A stretch of 64,000 nt of DNA from Halomarina rubra (GTDB taxonomy: Archaea; Halobacteriota; Halobacteria; Halobacteriales; Haloarculaceae), in NCBI RefSeq assembly GCF_023699475.1, contig NZ_JALXFV010000005.1:1-64000 (forward strand), given 5' to 3'. Below are positions 17,307 through 25,308 of the stretch, one piece after another. Below the pieces are notes generated by a model that saw nothing but the letters and a program-made list of their open reading frames with translations, was not told where the DNA came from and did not search any database. The stretch's first letter is position 1. Each line of letters opens with the position of its first letter. The position numbers were made by a program, and so were the translations under genes.

Positions 17307-18173
17307 ATGGACGGCCGCGACTCGTCGAACCCGTTCTCGCTGCTCGCGAACGAGACGCGGCTCGGCATCGTCGAAGCCATCGGCGACGCCAGTGGCGACG
17401 GCGAGTACGCGTGTCTGTCGTACTCGGCCATCCAGACGGCACTGGGTGACCACGACGCCGGCAACCTCAACTACCACCTCCGAAAGCTCAAAGCCCGGTT
17501 CGTCGAACGGACCGACGACGGCTATCGGCTGACCGTCCCCGGCATCCGCGTGTACCAGGCCGTCTCGTCGGGACAGTTCGACGGCGACCGCCCCACCGTT
17601 CCGCCCACCGAACTCGACGCCGACTGCGACATGTGCGACGGGACCGTCGTCGTCAGCTACGAACGCGACCGGTTCATCGTCCGCTGTGACGGCTGTGACG
17701 TCCTCTACCACCGCTATCCGCTCTCGCCGAACGCGTTCGACGTGGACGACACGGCGGGGCTGGTCACCACCGCGATGACCAAGAGCCACGTCGACTCGCG
17801 GTCGATGCTGGCGGGCGTCTGTCCGTACTGCTCCGGGACCGTCGAACGGGGTCTCTCGGCGGACGACCGGGGCGACACGAACAACGACGAGTGGGACGTG
17901 TTCGCCCACCTGACGTGCGAGCGCTGTGGCTGGTTCGTCCACCCACCGGTGATGATGGTGGCGTTTCGCCACCCCGCCGCGACGGTGTTCTTCGAGCAAC
18001 GCGGGGTCGAGAACCCACACGCGCGTGTCGAGATTCCCGGCCCGTGGGGGTCGACGGTGCTCTCGACGGACCCCTGGCGCGTCCGCGTCGACCTGACCTA
18101 CGAGGGCGAGACCATTCGCTTCCTCGTCGACGGGAGCCTGGACGTCCTGGAGTGGGAGGTGCTGGAGGCGTGA
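17307..18173 (+). CDS. Winged-helix regulator with two zinc ribbons (first of a tandem pair)
   Basis: 288 residues. The N-terminal ~90 form an ArsR-like winged helix: NPFSLLANETRLGIVEAIGD, then LGDHDAGNLNYHLRKLKARFVERTDDGYRLT. This is followed by a region with two Cys pairs (CDMCDG and CDGCD) and another ribbon (CPYCSGT and CERCGW). The family is common in haloarchaea as DUF7351-like HTH proteins; the name is from memory. The C-terminal half may sense a ligand or bind a metal. The stop overlaps the GTG of the next gene (GTGA). Its first 101 aligned codons are about 94% identical in DNA to that gene. Confidence 0.85.
   Translation: MDGRDSSNPFSLLANETRLGIVEAIGDASGDGEYACLSYSAIQTALGDHDAGNLNYHLRKLKARFVERTDDGYRLTVPGIRVYQAVSSGQFDGDRPTVPPTELDADCDMCDGTVVVSYERDRFIVRCDGCDVLYHRYPLSPNAFDVDDTAGLVTTAMTKSHVDSRSMLAGVCPYCSGTVERGLSADDRGDTNNDEWDVFAHLTCERCGWFVHPPVMMVAFRHPAATVFFEQRGVENPHARVEIPGPWGSTVLSTDPWRVRVDLTYEGETIRFLVDGSLDVLEWEVLEA
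17328..17630 (+). repeat. Direct repeat copy 1 (HTH half of tandem regulators)
   Basis: 303 nt that match 18188-18490 without gaps, with 17 differences by my count. The longest identical run is 89 nt (17448-17536). Identity falls sharply just after 17630. Confidence 0.9.
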
Positions 18174-19078
18174 ACGACGAGGTGGAGAACCCATTCTCGC
18201 TGCTGGCCGACGAGACGCGGCTCGGCATCGTCGAAGCCATCGGCGACGCCAGTGGCGACGGCGAGTACGTCAGCCTCCCGTACTCGGCCATCCAGGCGGC
18301 GCTGGGCGACCACGACGCCGGCAACCTCAACTACCACCTCCGAAAGCTCAAAGCCCGGTTCGTCGAACGGACCGACGACGGCTATCGGCTGACCGTTCCG
18401 GGTATCCGCGTGTACCAGGCCATCTCGTCGGGACAGTTCGACGGCGACCGCCCCACCGTTCCGCCCACCGAACTCGACGCCGACTGCGACGAGTGTGGCG
18501 CACCACTCCTCGCGTCGTACGAGGACGGGCGGTTCTTCGTCCACTGTTCGGACTGTGACATCATGTTGCACCGGTACCCGGTGTCGCCGAACTCGTTCGA
18601 CCCCGACGACGTCGAGGACCTGGTCCGGACCGCGAACACCCGGATACACCTCGACTTCTCGTCGATGGTCGACGGTATCTGTCCGTACTGCTCCGGGACC
18701 GTCGACCACGACCTCTCGACTGACGACCGGGTCGACGCCGGGGTCGAGGAGCGAGACGTGTTCGCGCACCTGACGTGTCGCGTCTGTGGCTGGTTCAACC
18801 ACCTCTCCGTCGAGATGGTCGCGTTCCACCACCCCGTGACCGTCGTGTTCTTCGAACGCCGCGGCGTCCCCGAGCACTACCTCGACCCGGTCGTCCCCGG
18901 CGAGTGGACCACGACGGTGCCCTCGACGGACCCCTGGCGAGTCGAGGTGACCATCGACCTCGACGGTGCCGAGGGGACCTCGCCGGTCGGTCGGGACGCC
19001 ACGCTCGGGACCGGCGACACGCTCCGTCTCGTCGTCGACGGCGCCCTCGACGTCGTCGAGTGGGCGGTGCTGGAGTGA
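18170..19078 (+). CDS. Winged-helix regulator with two zinc ribbons (second of a tandem pair)
   Basis: 302 residues starting at a GTG that overlaps the previous stop (GTGA). It has the same layout as its neighbour: winged helix from ENPFSLLADETRLGIVEAIG to about residue 90, Cys pairs CDECG and CSDCD, then CPYCSGT and CRVCGW. The DNA-binding half is nearly identical to the neighbour, while the C-terminal half differs widely and carries an insert near the end (VTIDLDGAEGTSPVGRD). The two proteins probably bind the same DNA site but respond to different inputs, or form heterodimers; this is inference. Confidence 0.85.
   Translation: MNDEVENPFSLLADETRLGIVEAIGDASGDGEYVSLPYSAIQAALGDHDAGNLNYHLRKLKARFVERTDDGYRLTVPGIRVYQAISSGQFDGDRPTVPPTELDADCDECGAPLLASYEDGRFFVHCSDCDIMLHRYPVSPNSFDPDDVEDLVRTANTRIHLDFSSMVDGICPYCSGTVDHDLSTDDRVDAGVEERDVFAHLTCRVCGWFNHLSVEMVAFHHPVTVVFFERRGVPEHYLDPVVPGEWTTTVPSTDPWRVEVTIDLDGAEGTSPVGRDATLGTGDTLRLVVDGALDVVEWAVLE
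18188..18490 (+). repeat. Direct repeat copy 2 (HTH half of tandem regulators)
   Basis: This is the second copy of the block at 17328-17630, offset by 860 nt. Confidence 0.9.
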
Positions 19079-19240
19079 TGTCAGCCCGCTATGAGTAGCT
19101 GGCTGCTCCAAACGCCTTTACCGTCGTCTTCCTTCGGCTGAGACAGTGGGCGCGCACCATTCCCGTGCCTCTGACAGCATCGGTGTGTGCCCACGGATGC
19201 CTCTTGGTCCCGCTGACCGCTTCGAAAAGACCGTTCTCTC

Positions 19241-20902
19241 TCAGTCCAGCACGACGCTCCTGAGGATGTCACCGTAGGCCGGCCGCGTCACCAGCACGCC
19301 GACCAGCACGCCGACGATGGTGACGATGGCGAACCCTTGCAGGTCGCCGAGCGACAGCACCGCGAGCGGACTCAGCGCGATGATGGTCGTCGCGGCGGCA
19401 GCGCCGATGACCCAGAACGCCTTGCGGAACCGGGAGGCGAACACCCGGCCGGTCTTCACGTCGCCGCTCTGGAGGATCTCGTCGGCGATGATGACCAGGT
19501 CGTCCACCCCCGTCCCGATGACGGCGATGAACCCGGCGATGTGAGAGAGGTCGAGCGCCAACCCGACCGCGGCGGCGAACCCGAGGAGGATGTACACCTC
19601 GGCGGCCGCGGTCAGCACCATCGGCAGCGCGACGCCCGCTTCACGGTACCGGAAGAACACGACACCCGCGACGGCGAGCATCGCGACCAGACCCGTCACG
19701 ACCGAGAACGACTTGAACTCGCTGGCGAGACTCGGCTGGAGGTAGTACGACGTTCCGCTGTCGAGGTCCAGTTCGGCGGGCAACGCCCCTGCTTGCAGGT
19801 CGAGTTGGAGACGCTGGGCGGCCGAGCGGTTGGGGGCGCTCGTCACGAACGAGGGGTCCTTGACGAAGTCCTCGTTGTTGATGATGTTGGCGAGGTCGGG
19901 CCCCATCGCCGCCTTGTAGACGACGTCGCCCCGAATCTCGCCGTCGACGACGCCGTCACCGCGGACGGTGTAGAGACAGTAGCCGTCCTCGTCGTTGGGC
20001 ATGTTCGTCCGGCAGGCGCTGACGCCCTGCTGGGTGAACCCGAACTTCTGCATCGCGTCCGAGAAGTTCTCGGCGGCGGTCTGCGTGAGCGTCGTCGGGA
20101 CGACCGGCTGTTCGCCACCCTGTTGGGTCTGCTGTATCTGTACCGGGTTGACGTTCGCGATTCCGTCCTGCGAGAACAGCGGGACGTTGCGGTACGACCC
20201 GTTGCCGTCGGGGAAGTGCGCGACGACGACGACCTGACCGCGGTCGCCGATGAGTTCGAGCACCTCCGCTCGGGTCGCGCCGGGGACCTCGATGAGGACG
20301 AACGCCTCGCCGCCCGAGCGGACGATGGCGGCGTCACCGCCCGACAGCGACCCCGCACCGCGAATCTTGCGGTCGAGGACGCCGACGGCGGTCTCCAGGG
20401 TCTGCTCGGTGACGCCGTCGCGAATCTCGTTCTGCTGGACGTCGTAGCCCGACGCCTGCAACGCGCTCGCGAACTGTTCCTCGGTGACGTTCTCGGTGAA
20501 CACCTCGACGGTCCGGCCCTGCGAGTCGACCCGGAGGTCGAGCGTCGAGACGTTGAGTCGCGTCGCGAGGTCCTGTTCGAGCGTCGTCGCGTTGTCGGCG
20601 GGCACCTCGACGCCCTCGGCGGTGAGACCGACCAGCGGCGCACGGATGCGTGTCCCACCCGAGAGTTCGAGGCCGAACTTCAGGTTCGTCGGCCCGTCGG
20701 TGGTGTTGGCCTGGACCGTGACGGTGGTGTTGTTACCGCTCGCGTTGGTTCCGTTCGTACCGTTCTGTGCGGACTGGGTGGACTGTGCCGGCACCTGGTT
20801 GGTCGGGGCGTCGGAACTCCCCGTCGGCGCGAACAGCGCCACGCTGGCGAGGACGACGAACACGACCAGCAGGACGACCCGCCAGTTCTCTCGGAGGTTC
20901 AC
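19241..20902 (-). CDS. secD: Protein translocase subunit SecD
   Basis: About 553 residues. With SecF it forms the membrane complex that assists Sec-dependent export. It has an N-terminal membrane segment (RVVLLVVFVVLASVALFAP), a long extracytoplasmic region with FGLELSGGTRI and the paired P1 motifs, and then five membrane segments with DDLVIIADEI and the C-terminal TRPAYGDIL. I choose the GTG at 20902 because a GGAGGTG Shine-Dalgarno-like sequence lies about 6 nt upstream of it; a GTG three codons earlier (20911) is the alternative. It follows secF by about 60 nt in the order F-D, as in other haloarchaea. Confidence 0.95.
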   Translation of the reverse strand: MNLRENWRVVLLVVFVVLASVALFAPTGSSDAPTNQVPAQSTQSAQNGTNGTNASGNNTTVTVQANTTDGPTNLKFGLELSGGTRIRAPLVGLTAEGVEVPADNATTLEQDLATRLNVSTLDLRVDSQGRTVEVFTENVTEEQFASALQASGYDVQQNEIRDGVTEQTLETAVGVLDRKIRGAGSLSGGDAAIVRSGGEAFVLIEVPGATRAEVLELIGDRGQVVVVAHFPDGNGSYRNVPLFSQDGIANVNPVQIQQTQQGGEQPVVPTTLTQTAAENFSDAMQKFGFTQQGVSACRTNMPNDEDGYCLYTVRGDGVVDGEIRGDVVYKAAMGPDLANIINNEDFVKDPSFVTSAPNRSAAQRLQLDLQAGALPAELDLDSGTSYYLQPSLASEFKSFSVVTGLVAMLAVAGVVFFRYREAGVALPMVLTAAAEVYILLGFAAAVGLALDLSHIAGFIAVIGTGVDDLVIIADEILQSGDVKTGRVFASRFRKAFWVIGAAAATTIIALSPLAVLSLGDLQGFAIVTIVGVLVGVLVTRPAYGDILRSVVLD

Positions 20903-20963
20903 GCGAGACACCTCCGGTGGCGAGCGTGAATCCGGGAGTGACCGGTCTGAGAGCGACTGTGGT

Positions 20964-21848
20964 TCATTTGGCGATACCCTCGTACTTGTAGTAGCGAAGC
21001 AGGCTCACGTTGAGCAGATAGGTGTTCATCAGGTCGGCGGTGAGACCGAACACGAGCACGATTCCGACCTCGGGGAGCAGCGGGATGCCGAAGACGAACC
21101 GCGAGGAGACGAGCGTCATCACGCTCATCGCGGCGATGGAGGTGACGGTCATCGTCACACCGGTCCGCATCGCGCGGTACGTCGACTCGTAGAAACTCCC
21201 CGAGCGCCGCAACACGTGGTTGTTGAGCAGGAGGTCCGAGTCCACGGAGTACCCGATGAGCATCAGGAGGGCGGCGACGGTGCCGAGAGTGAGTTTGATA
21301 CCGAAGATGTTCATCAGCGCGATGGGGATGACTATGTCGGAGAACGCGCTGGCGACGACGGCGATGGAGGGGACGAACGTCCGGAACAGCACGAACACGA
21401 GGAGGCTCATCCCGACGAACGCCGCGCCGATGCCGAGAAGCGCCTGGCGCTGGGACTCGCCGGAGAACGACGCCGAGCGCGAACTGACGGACTCGATGGT
21501 GTAGCCCGCGTCCTCCGCGGCGCTCGTTATCTGCCTGACTTCGCTGTTCTCGGTGGCCTGGAAGGTGACCAGCCAGGAGTTACCGCTACCGGCTTGCTGG
21601 ACGGACTCCACCTCGTAGGGCGTCCGTGACTCGAACGCCTGGGTGATCTCCCCGCTCGACGCCGTGGTCGACACCTGGAGTTCGGTGCCGCCGGTGAACG
21701 CGATGCCGGGACTCACGGGAGCGCCGGTCAGGGCGTACCACCCGACGATGACGGCGAGGGCGACCGCCAACACGAGCAGCGGAATCGCTACCAGCTGTCG
21801 GTTGCTGTAGCGGGTGTAGTCGATAGTCTGCACCTCGAATCGGGACAT
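20964..21848 (-). CDS. secF: Protein translocase subunit SecF
   Basis: 294 residues with six membrane segments. The first (about 20-42) is followed by the diagnostic AFTGGTELQV. The periplasmic-type loop leads to a five-helix bundle with SDIVIPIALMNIFG, LIGYSVDSDLLLNNHVLRR and TADLMNTYLLNVSLLRYY. It partners SecD, encoded just downstream on the same strand. A GCTTAACC element about 28 nt upstream of the ATG indicates a leaderless promoter for the secFD unit. Confidence 0.95.
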   Translation of the reverse strand: MSRFEVQTIDYTRYSNRQLVAIPLLVLAVALAVIVGWYALTGAPVSPGIAFTGGTELQVSTTASSGEITQAFESRTPYEVESVQQAGSGNSWLVTFQATENSEVRQITSAAEDAGYTIESVSSRSASFSGESQRQALLGIGAAFVGMSLLVFVLFRTFVPSIAVVASAFSDIVIPIALMNIFGIKLTLGTVAALLMLIGYSVDSDLLLNNHVLRRSGSFYESTYRAMRTGVTMTVTSIAAMSVMTLVSSRFVFGIPLLPEVGIVLVFGLTADLMNTYLLNVSLLRYYKYEGIAK

Positions 21849-21871
21849 GGCCGACGGTGCGAATCGGCCGC

Positions 21872-21879
21872 GGTTAAGC
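21872..21879 (-). promoter_or_regulatory. TATA box for secFD
   Basis: The minus strand reads GCTTAACC, centred about 28 nt upstream of the secF ATG at 21848. Confidence 0.5.
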
Positions 21880-21887
21880 GTTCCTTT

Positions 21888-22160
21888 TCAGCTATTCGTC
21901 GCGAGCGAAACGCTCCCGTCGGCGTCGACGGTCACCTCGTACTCCGCGAGTTCGAACGTCGCCGTCCCCGTCGTGCGGGCGGCCCCGTCGCGTCGTGGGG
22001 CGAACAGCGCGTCGAGGGCGTCGGGTTCGACGACGTCGTAGAGGACCGGTTCGAGGGCGTCCGGGCTGACGCCCTTCTCGGCCGCGACTGCGCTGACGAC
22101 GGCGTAAGAGAGCGACTCGTCCGGTTCCATCGGGAGGTTGTCGTCGCGCTTCTGACTCAT
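21888..22160 (-). CDS. HalOD1 output domain protein
   Basis: 90 residues that form a single HalOD1 domain: ESLSYAVVSAVAAEKGVSPDALEPVLYDVVEPDALDALF is cut by a short basic loop and then FELAEYEVTVDADGSVSL. The domain is restricted to haloarchaea and usually occurs alone or at the end of response regulators, where it is thought to act as an output module. The partner is unknown. It lies between secF and a large sensor-regulator, all on the minus strand, but a gap of 84 nt on the sensor side leaves operon membership uncertain. Confidence 0.85.
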   Translation of the reverse strand: MSQKRDDNLPMEPDESLSYAVVSAVAAEKGVSPDALEPVLYDVVEPDALDALFAPRRDGAARTTGTATFELAEYEVTVDADGSVSLATNS

Positions 22161-22244
22161 CTCTTGTGGCCGACCGTACGACTATCCGGGCAGTCCGGCT
22201 GGTCGCTACGGTGTGAACCGCGAGAAGGGTCGGGGGCTACGAGT

Positions 22245-25127
22245 CTAGCCTTCGAGCAGCATCGAGAACAGTTTGCGCTCGGCCGCCCGGAGGTGCTTGT
22301 TGAACGTCGGCTGGGAGATGTCCAGCGAGTCCGCGACCTCCTGGCCGGTCCGGTCTCGGGGCCACTCGAAGAAGCCGCTGGCGAACGCCGTCCGTAACAC
22401 CTCGTGTTGACGGTCGGTCAGCCGTTCGGAGATGCCCGCGCGCACGTCGCGACGGGTCTGGGCCGACGACGAGCGGTTGCGACGGGCCAGCAGGTCGGTG
22501 TCGGCGTAGCGGTGCTGGACGGCCTCGACGAACTCCCGGACGTCGGCGTCCTGGGGGAGTTCGACGACGACCCGGGTGCCCGAGTCGTCGACGCTGATGG
22601 AGCGGGTCACCGCCCCGCAGTCGGCGAGGTGGACGGCGACGATGTCGCTGCTCATCCGGAGTTCACAGCGCACGGCGTCGTCGTCCTCGGCGATGATGCC
22701 CACGTGTTCGACGCCGACGAACTCCTCTTCGAGCGAGCGGATGGTGTCGGGGTCGGTGTCGTGAGCGCTACAGAACACGAGCGAACTGTTGCCGGACTCG
22801 TGGACGATGTCGTCGACCTCGAAGCGGCAGTCGGCGGCGGTCGCCAGTGCGCGCAGCGGCAGGTCGTCGTCCTCGATCTTCAGTTCGAGTTCCGTCACGC
22901 GGTCGGCGAGCATCGTCCGCCGGGTCTCGACGTTGTTGATGGCGTTGGCGACGGTGCCGCCGAACTCGTTGAGCACGTCCCGACGCATCTGGTCGAACGC
23001 GTCCTGTTCGGTCGCGTACACCGCGAGCACGCCGTACAGCACGTCGCCGTGGAGTAGCGGGACGGCGAGCACCGAGAGGTAGTCGTTCGAGAGCGCTGTG
23101 CGTCGCCACGGTTCGTCCTGGAACCCACTCGCCACCTCGCTGACGACGACCTGTTCGCGGGTCGCGGCGGCGCGGGCGGCGGGTTCGGCGAACTCCTCGC
23201 CGAGGGTGAGGTCTACACTGTCGAGGTAGCCGCGGGCGTCGCCGGCGGTCGCACGCGAGACGAGTTCGCCGTCCTCGACGGCGGCGGTCCACGCGAAGCC
23301 GAACTCGTCGGCCGTGACGAGTTCCTCACAGACCGCGGCCTCGATCTCCTCGCGCGTGTTCGCGCCGACGAGTGCGGCGTCGACCGACCGGATGATGTCG
23401 TTGGTCTGTTTCAGGCCGGTCAGTCGGGCGTTCTGTTCGCGCAGTTCCTCGTCGCGTTCGCGCAGGTCGTCCTCGCGTTCGACGCGGTCGAGGGCGGCCT
23501 CCGCGCTCGCGGCGAGCAGGTCGACCAGTTCGCTGGTCTGGTCGTCGAAGGCAGCCGTATCGGTCGACTCGGCGAACAGGACGCCGTGTTCGCCAAGCGG
23601 GACGTACAGCCCCGAGCGGAACGGGGTGTCCTCGTTGAACACCGAGTCGGCCTCGCGCACGTCGTCGTAGCTGAGTAGGTCGCCGGCGACGAACGAGCGC
23701 CAGACGAGCGCCGGGTCCGCGGGGCCGACCGTCGGCAGGTCGCCGACGAGGTCGGTCATCTCGGGGGACCACGAAGCGGGTTCGAGGCGGCCGTGGTCGC
23801 CGTCGAACAGGTAGACCCCGACGCCCTGGAGGTCGAGCACGTCCGAGGCGGTCTCGGCGATGAGGTCGCTGACGTCCTGGCGGTGCTCGGCGGTCAACAG
23901 CTCCCGGGTCGAAGTGTGGAGTGCCGTGAGCGTCTGTTCGTAGCGTTTGCGGTCGGTGATGTCACGAGCGACGCCGACGAACCCCTGGCTGCCGTCGCGT
24001 CGCGACAGCATCGAGAAGCGCGTCTCGATGGGGACCGACCCGCCCTCGCTCGTCGCGAGGTTCGTGTCGACGCTCGCCACGTCCTCGCCGGACTCGAGCA
24101 TCTGCGCGGAGAGCTCCTCGACCATCTCGAACACGTCGTCGTCCGCGAGCTTCGCGGAGTGCTCGCCGATGAGCTCCTCGCGCCCGAAGCCGGTCATCTC
24201 GGTCGTCGCGTCGTTGACCCACTCCATCCGGAAGTTCGGGTCGAGCGAGTAGACGGCGTCGTCGACGGTCTCCAGGATGGTCTCGTAGCGTTCGAGTTCG
24301 CCCTGGCGACGCTGGCGCTCGATGACGGGTTCGAGCACCGAGGCGACGCGGTGGAGCAGTTGGCGTTCGGCCGACCCGAACTCACGCGCGTTACTGGTGT
24401 AGGCTGCGAGCACCCCCCACGGTCCGTCCGGGAGGTCGAGACCCAGCGCGATGCCGCCGGCGACGTCCCCGACGGACGCGTCGGCGCTGACGGCACCCTC
24501 GGCGTCGAGGGCGGCGCGCGCGAGCGAGTGGTCGTCCGATAGCGTCTCGGGACCGCGCCACCCGGTCTCGGCGACCAGCCCCAGGTCGTCGCTGTCGGCG
24601 CGGTACTCGAACAGGCCACAGCGGTCGATGCCGAGCGACGCCTGGATGAGCGCGGTCGCCTCCTCGAACAGGCGCGGGAGGTTCTGACCTTCGAGCGCGG
24701 ACTGTCGGAGGTCGGCGAGCGCCTCCTGTCTGGTCGCGCGGTCGACGGCGTCCGGTGTGCCGACGGCGTTCCGGACTCGGCGGTGGAGGAGTTCGGAGGG
24801 AGCATCGACGTCGACCACGTCGGTCGCGCCCGCGGCGAGGACGTCGGCAGTCGCCACGTCGTCGGGCACGCGCGCGACGACCGGAACGTCCGGGTCGACG
24901 GCGCGAATGCGGTCGATTACCTCCGGGCCCGTCGTGTTAGGCAGGTCGTATTCGACCAATAGGCAGTCGACGCGCGCGTCGGCCGAGACGCGGTCGAGCG
25001 CCTCGGGCGTGGTCGCGACGGTCACTGCGAGCCCGTTGGCGGTCGTTTCGTCCTCGTTAACACCGCTCACGTGGAGCACGCGCAGAGGAGTGTCGTTCGT
25101 GTCGTTTCGCACCCGACCCGTAATCAT
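22245..25127 (-). CDS. Multi-domain sensor: pseudo-receiver, GAF, PAS, GAF, GAF, bat domain, HTH-10
   Basis: 960 residues. The domains in order are a receiver-like domain (about 15-122), GAF (about 140-272), PAS (about 280-398, ending VGVARDITDRKRYE), GAF (about 400-548), a coiled coil (548-575, REDDLRERDEELREQ), GAF (about 580-735), a bacterio-opsin-activator effector domain (about 745-885) and HTH_10 (903-957, LTDRQHEVLRTAFASGFFEWP, then VADSLDISQPTFNKHLRAAE). The receiver lacks the phospho-acceptor Asp (Glu59 is in its place), so input is likely by ligands or redox. A TATA box (GATTTATC) sits about 29 nt upstream of the start. It is divergent from the terpene synthase candidate and may control it. 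Confidence 0.9.
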   Translation of the reverse strand: MITGRVRNDTNDTPLRVLHVSGVNEDETTANGLAVTVATTPEALDRVSADARVDCLLVEYDLPNTTGPEVIDRIRAVDPDVPVVARVPDDVATADVLAAGATDVVDVDAPSELLHRRVRNAVGTPDAVDRATRQEALADLRQSALEGQNLPRLFEEATALIQASLGIDRCGLFEYRADSDDLGLVAETGWRGPETLSDDHSLARAALDAEGAVSADASVGDVAGGIALGLDLPDGPWGVLAAYTSNAREFGSAERQLLHRVASVLEPVIERQRRQGELERYETILETVDDAVYSLDPNFRMEWVNDATTEMTGFGREELIGEHSAKLADDDVFEMVEELSAQMLESGEDVASVDTNLATSEGGSVPIETRFSMLSRRDGSQGFVGVARDITDRKRYEQTLTALHTSTRELLTAEHRQDVSDLIAETASDVLDLQGVGVYLFDGDHGRLEPASWSPEMTDLVGDLPTVGPADPALVWRSFVAGDLLSYDDVREADSVFNEDTPFRSGLYVPLGEHGVLFAESTDTAAFDDQTSELVDLLAASAEAALDRVEREDDLRERDEELREQNARLTGLKQTNDIIRSVDAALVGANTREEIEAAVCEELVTADEFGFAWTAAVEDGELVSRATAGDARGYLDSVDLTLGEEFAEPAARAAATREQVVVSEVASGFQDEPWRRTALSNDYLSVLAVPLLHGDVLYGVLAVYATEQDAFDQMRRDVLNEFGGTVANAINNVETRRTMLADRVTELELKIEDDDLPLRALATAADCRFEVDDIVHESGNSSLVFCSAHDTDPDTIRSLEEEFVGVEHVGIIAEDDDAVRCELRMSSDIVAVHLADCGAVTRSISVDDSGTRVVVELPQDADVREFVEAVQHRYADTDLLARRNRSSSAQTRRDVRAGISERLTDRQHEVLRTAFASGFFEWPRDRTGQEVADSLDISQPTFNKHLRAAERKLFSMLLEG

Positions 25128-25151
25128 CGCTTAATCAGCACATCTACTAGT

Positions 25152-25161
25152 GGATAAATCG
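25152..25161 (-). promoter_or_regulatory. TATA box for the 960-residue sensor gene
   Basis: The minus strand reads CGATTTATCC, centred about 29 nt upstream of the ATG at 25127, inside an AT-rich divergent intergenic region (25128-25308). Confidence 0.6.
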
Positions 25162-25261
25162 TTCGGCCCATTCTTTACATTCTTGATTCTTTTCCCGTCG
25201 TAATTCATGATTCGGAGAGTGTTTAGTTCATCATTTCGAGAATGTTTCCATACTAAGACCG

Positions 25262-25280
25262 TTTAATGCAAACATTTACG
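25262..25280 (+). promoter_or_regulatory. TATA-like elements for the terpene synthase candidate
   Basis: tttaatg (25262-25268) and catttacg (25273-25280) lie 30-45 nt upstream of the ATG at 25309. Which one is used cannot be decided from the sequence. Confidence 0.4.
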
Positions 25281-25308
25281 TGGGGTGCTTCCAGAGTTGG
25301 GGCTGGAC

